DNA of 5,385 bases from positions 1 through 5,385 of the forward strand of contig ASHK01000011.1 of assembly GCA_000695745.1 (NCBI GenBank), read 5' to 3'. The position numbers and the translations under genes were made by a program. Of the stretch, positions 4,422 to 5,385 are shown piece after piece; position 1 is the stretch's first letter; every line of letters begins with the position of its first letter. Origin of the DNA: Vibrio madracius (GTDB lineage Bacteria > Pseudomonadota > Gammaproteobacteria > Enterobacterales > Vibrionaceae). The notes under the pieces were generated by a model that was not told the DNA's origin, ran no database searches, and worked only from the letters and a program-made list of their open reading frames with translations.

Positions 4422-5385
4422 ATGAGTAAAGAAGGCTGGATTAAGACAACATGCGCTTATTGCGGGGTCGGTTGTGGTGTTGAAGCGAGACCAAAAACAA
4501 ATGGTCTTCTAGAAATAAGAGGTGATAAGCAGCATCCCTCCAATTACGGCAAACTATGCACAAAGGGCATCGCTCTTGGTGATACGGTCATTACCGACGG
4601 TCGCCTTTTAGCACCCACCCATCGTACACGCAGCATTGATGATGTTGAGGAAAGATCTCTGACTTGGGATGAGGCGACGTCGCTTGTCGCTGAGCAATTG
4701 CAGAAGACTATTCAACAACATGGCCCTGATTCTGTCGCTTTTTATGTATCAGGTCAGCTCCTCACAGAAGACTACTATGTCGCCAATAAACTGATGAAGG
4801 GCTTTATTGGCAGCGGCAATATCGATAGTAATTCTAGGTTATGTATGGCCTCGAGTGTCGTCGGCCATAAACGTGCTTTCGGCAGCGATACTGTCCCCCT
4901 GGTCTATGAAGATGTCGAACTGGCTGACTTGGTTGTCATTACTGGTTCTAACTTGGCGTGGTGTCATCCGGTCCTTTTTCAACGCCTAAAAACCGCTAAG
5001 CAGAATAATCCGAATATGAAAGTGGTGGTGATCGACCCTCGTGAAACCGCAACGTGTGAGCTTGCCGATCTACACCTCGCGATTCATTCTGGCAGTGATG
5101 TTGCTCTGTTCAACGGACTATTGAATCATCTCTCCCTGACGGGGCAGCTCAACGCAAACTACATAGAACATCATACGCAAGGGTTTGATGACGCATTAAC
5201 CGTTGCAAAGCAGACGGTCGACGTTGGTTCCATCACAGGGTTAGCTCAATCGCAACTTGAGGCGTTTTATACTCTGTTTGCTCACACCCCAAAAACTGTC
5301 ACCATCTATTCGCAAGGTGTTAATCAATCCAGCAGTGGCTCGAACAAAGTCAACAGTATTCTAAACTGTCATCTGGCTACGGTCG
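4422..5385 (+). CDS. nasA: Assimilatory nitrate reductase catalytic subunit NasA, N-terminal part
   Basis: NasA reduces nitrate to nitrite in the cytoplasm with a molybdenum bis-molybdopterin cofactor. The frame is open for 321 codons and runs off the right edge; the family is usually about 850-900 residues, so roughly a third is here. The N-terminal [4Fe-4S] ligands are C11, C14, C18 (CAYCGVGC) and C46 (LCTKG), with the conserved Lys48 after the last. Molybdenum is held by C141 in NSRLCMAS (137-144). Other family blocks are GDKQHPSNYGKLC (34-46), GQLLTEDYYVANKLMKGFIG (111-130), GSNLAWCHPVLFQRL and VVVIDPRETATCE. There is no twin-arginine signal peptide, which separates it from periplasmic NapA. 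It diverges from cobA-nirBD across the shared control region and supplies their substrate. No frameshifts are seen. Confidence 0.95.
   Translation, partial: MSKEGWIKTTCAYCGVGCGVEARPKTNGLLEIRGDKQHPSNYGKLCTKGIALGDTVITDGRLLAPTHRTRSIDDVEERSLTWDEATSLVAEQLQKTIQQHGPDSVAFYVSGQLLTEDYYVANKLMKGFIGSGNIDSNSRLCMASSVVGHKRAFGSDTVPLVYEDVELADLVVITGSNLAWCHPVLFQRLKTAKQNNPNMKVVVIDPRETATCELADLHLAIHSGSDVALFNGLLNHLSLTGQLNANYIEHHTQGFDDALTVAKQTVDVGSITGLAQSQLEAFYTLFAHTPKTVTIYSQGVNQSSSGSNKVNSILNCHLATV

Overview
The window looks like a nitrate-assimilation locus from a gammaproteobacterium, most likely a Vibrio or close relative. That assignment rests on remembered similarity of NirB, NirD, CobA and NasA to the enterobacterial and Vibrio proteins and on the moderate GC content; no database was searched.

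Layout: two divergent transcription units flank a 412-bp control region (4010-4421). Leftward (minus strand) runs cobA (uroporphyrinogen-III C-methyltransferase, 3188-4009), nirB (large subunit of NADH-nitrite reductase, 617-3170), nirD (small subunit, 227-565), then the first 57 codons of a NarK/NNP-type nitrate/nitrite transporter (1-171, cut by the window edge). The gaps are 17, 51 and 55 nt, so this reads as one operon. Rightward (plus strand) is the first 321 codons of nasA, the cytoplasmic molybdopterin nitrate reductase (4422-5385, cut by the window edge).

The genes form one pathway. The transporter brings in nitrate or nitrite, NasA reduces nitrate to nitrite, and NirBD reduces nitrite to ammonium. 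CobA makes precorrin-2, the precursor of the siroheme that NirB needs.

Two things stand out. First, nirB is broken by two single-base deletions 114 nt apart, at about 1697-1698 and 1584-1585. Restoring both bases gives a full-length 851-residue protein, so this is either a pair of sequencing errors or a recently broken gene. Second, the control region carries a good -24/-12 (sigma-54) promoter facing each way. Between them lie a 7-2-7 inverted repeat resembling a NarL/NarP site, a separate 19-bp dyad, and a pair of AGTGC direct repeats 20 bp apart. This points to nitrogen-limitation control of the whole locus, probably combined with nitrate/nitrite sensing. I see no mobile elements, CRISPR arrays, tRNAs or rRNAs.
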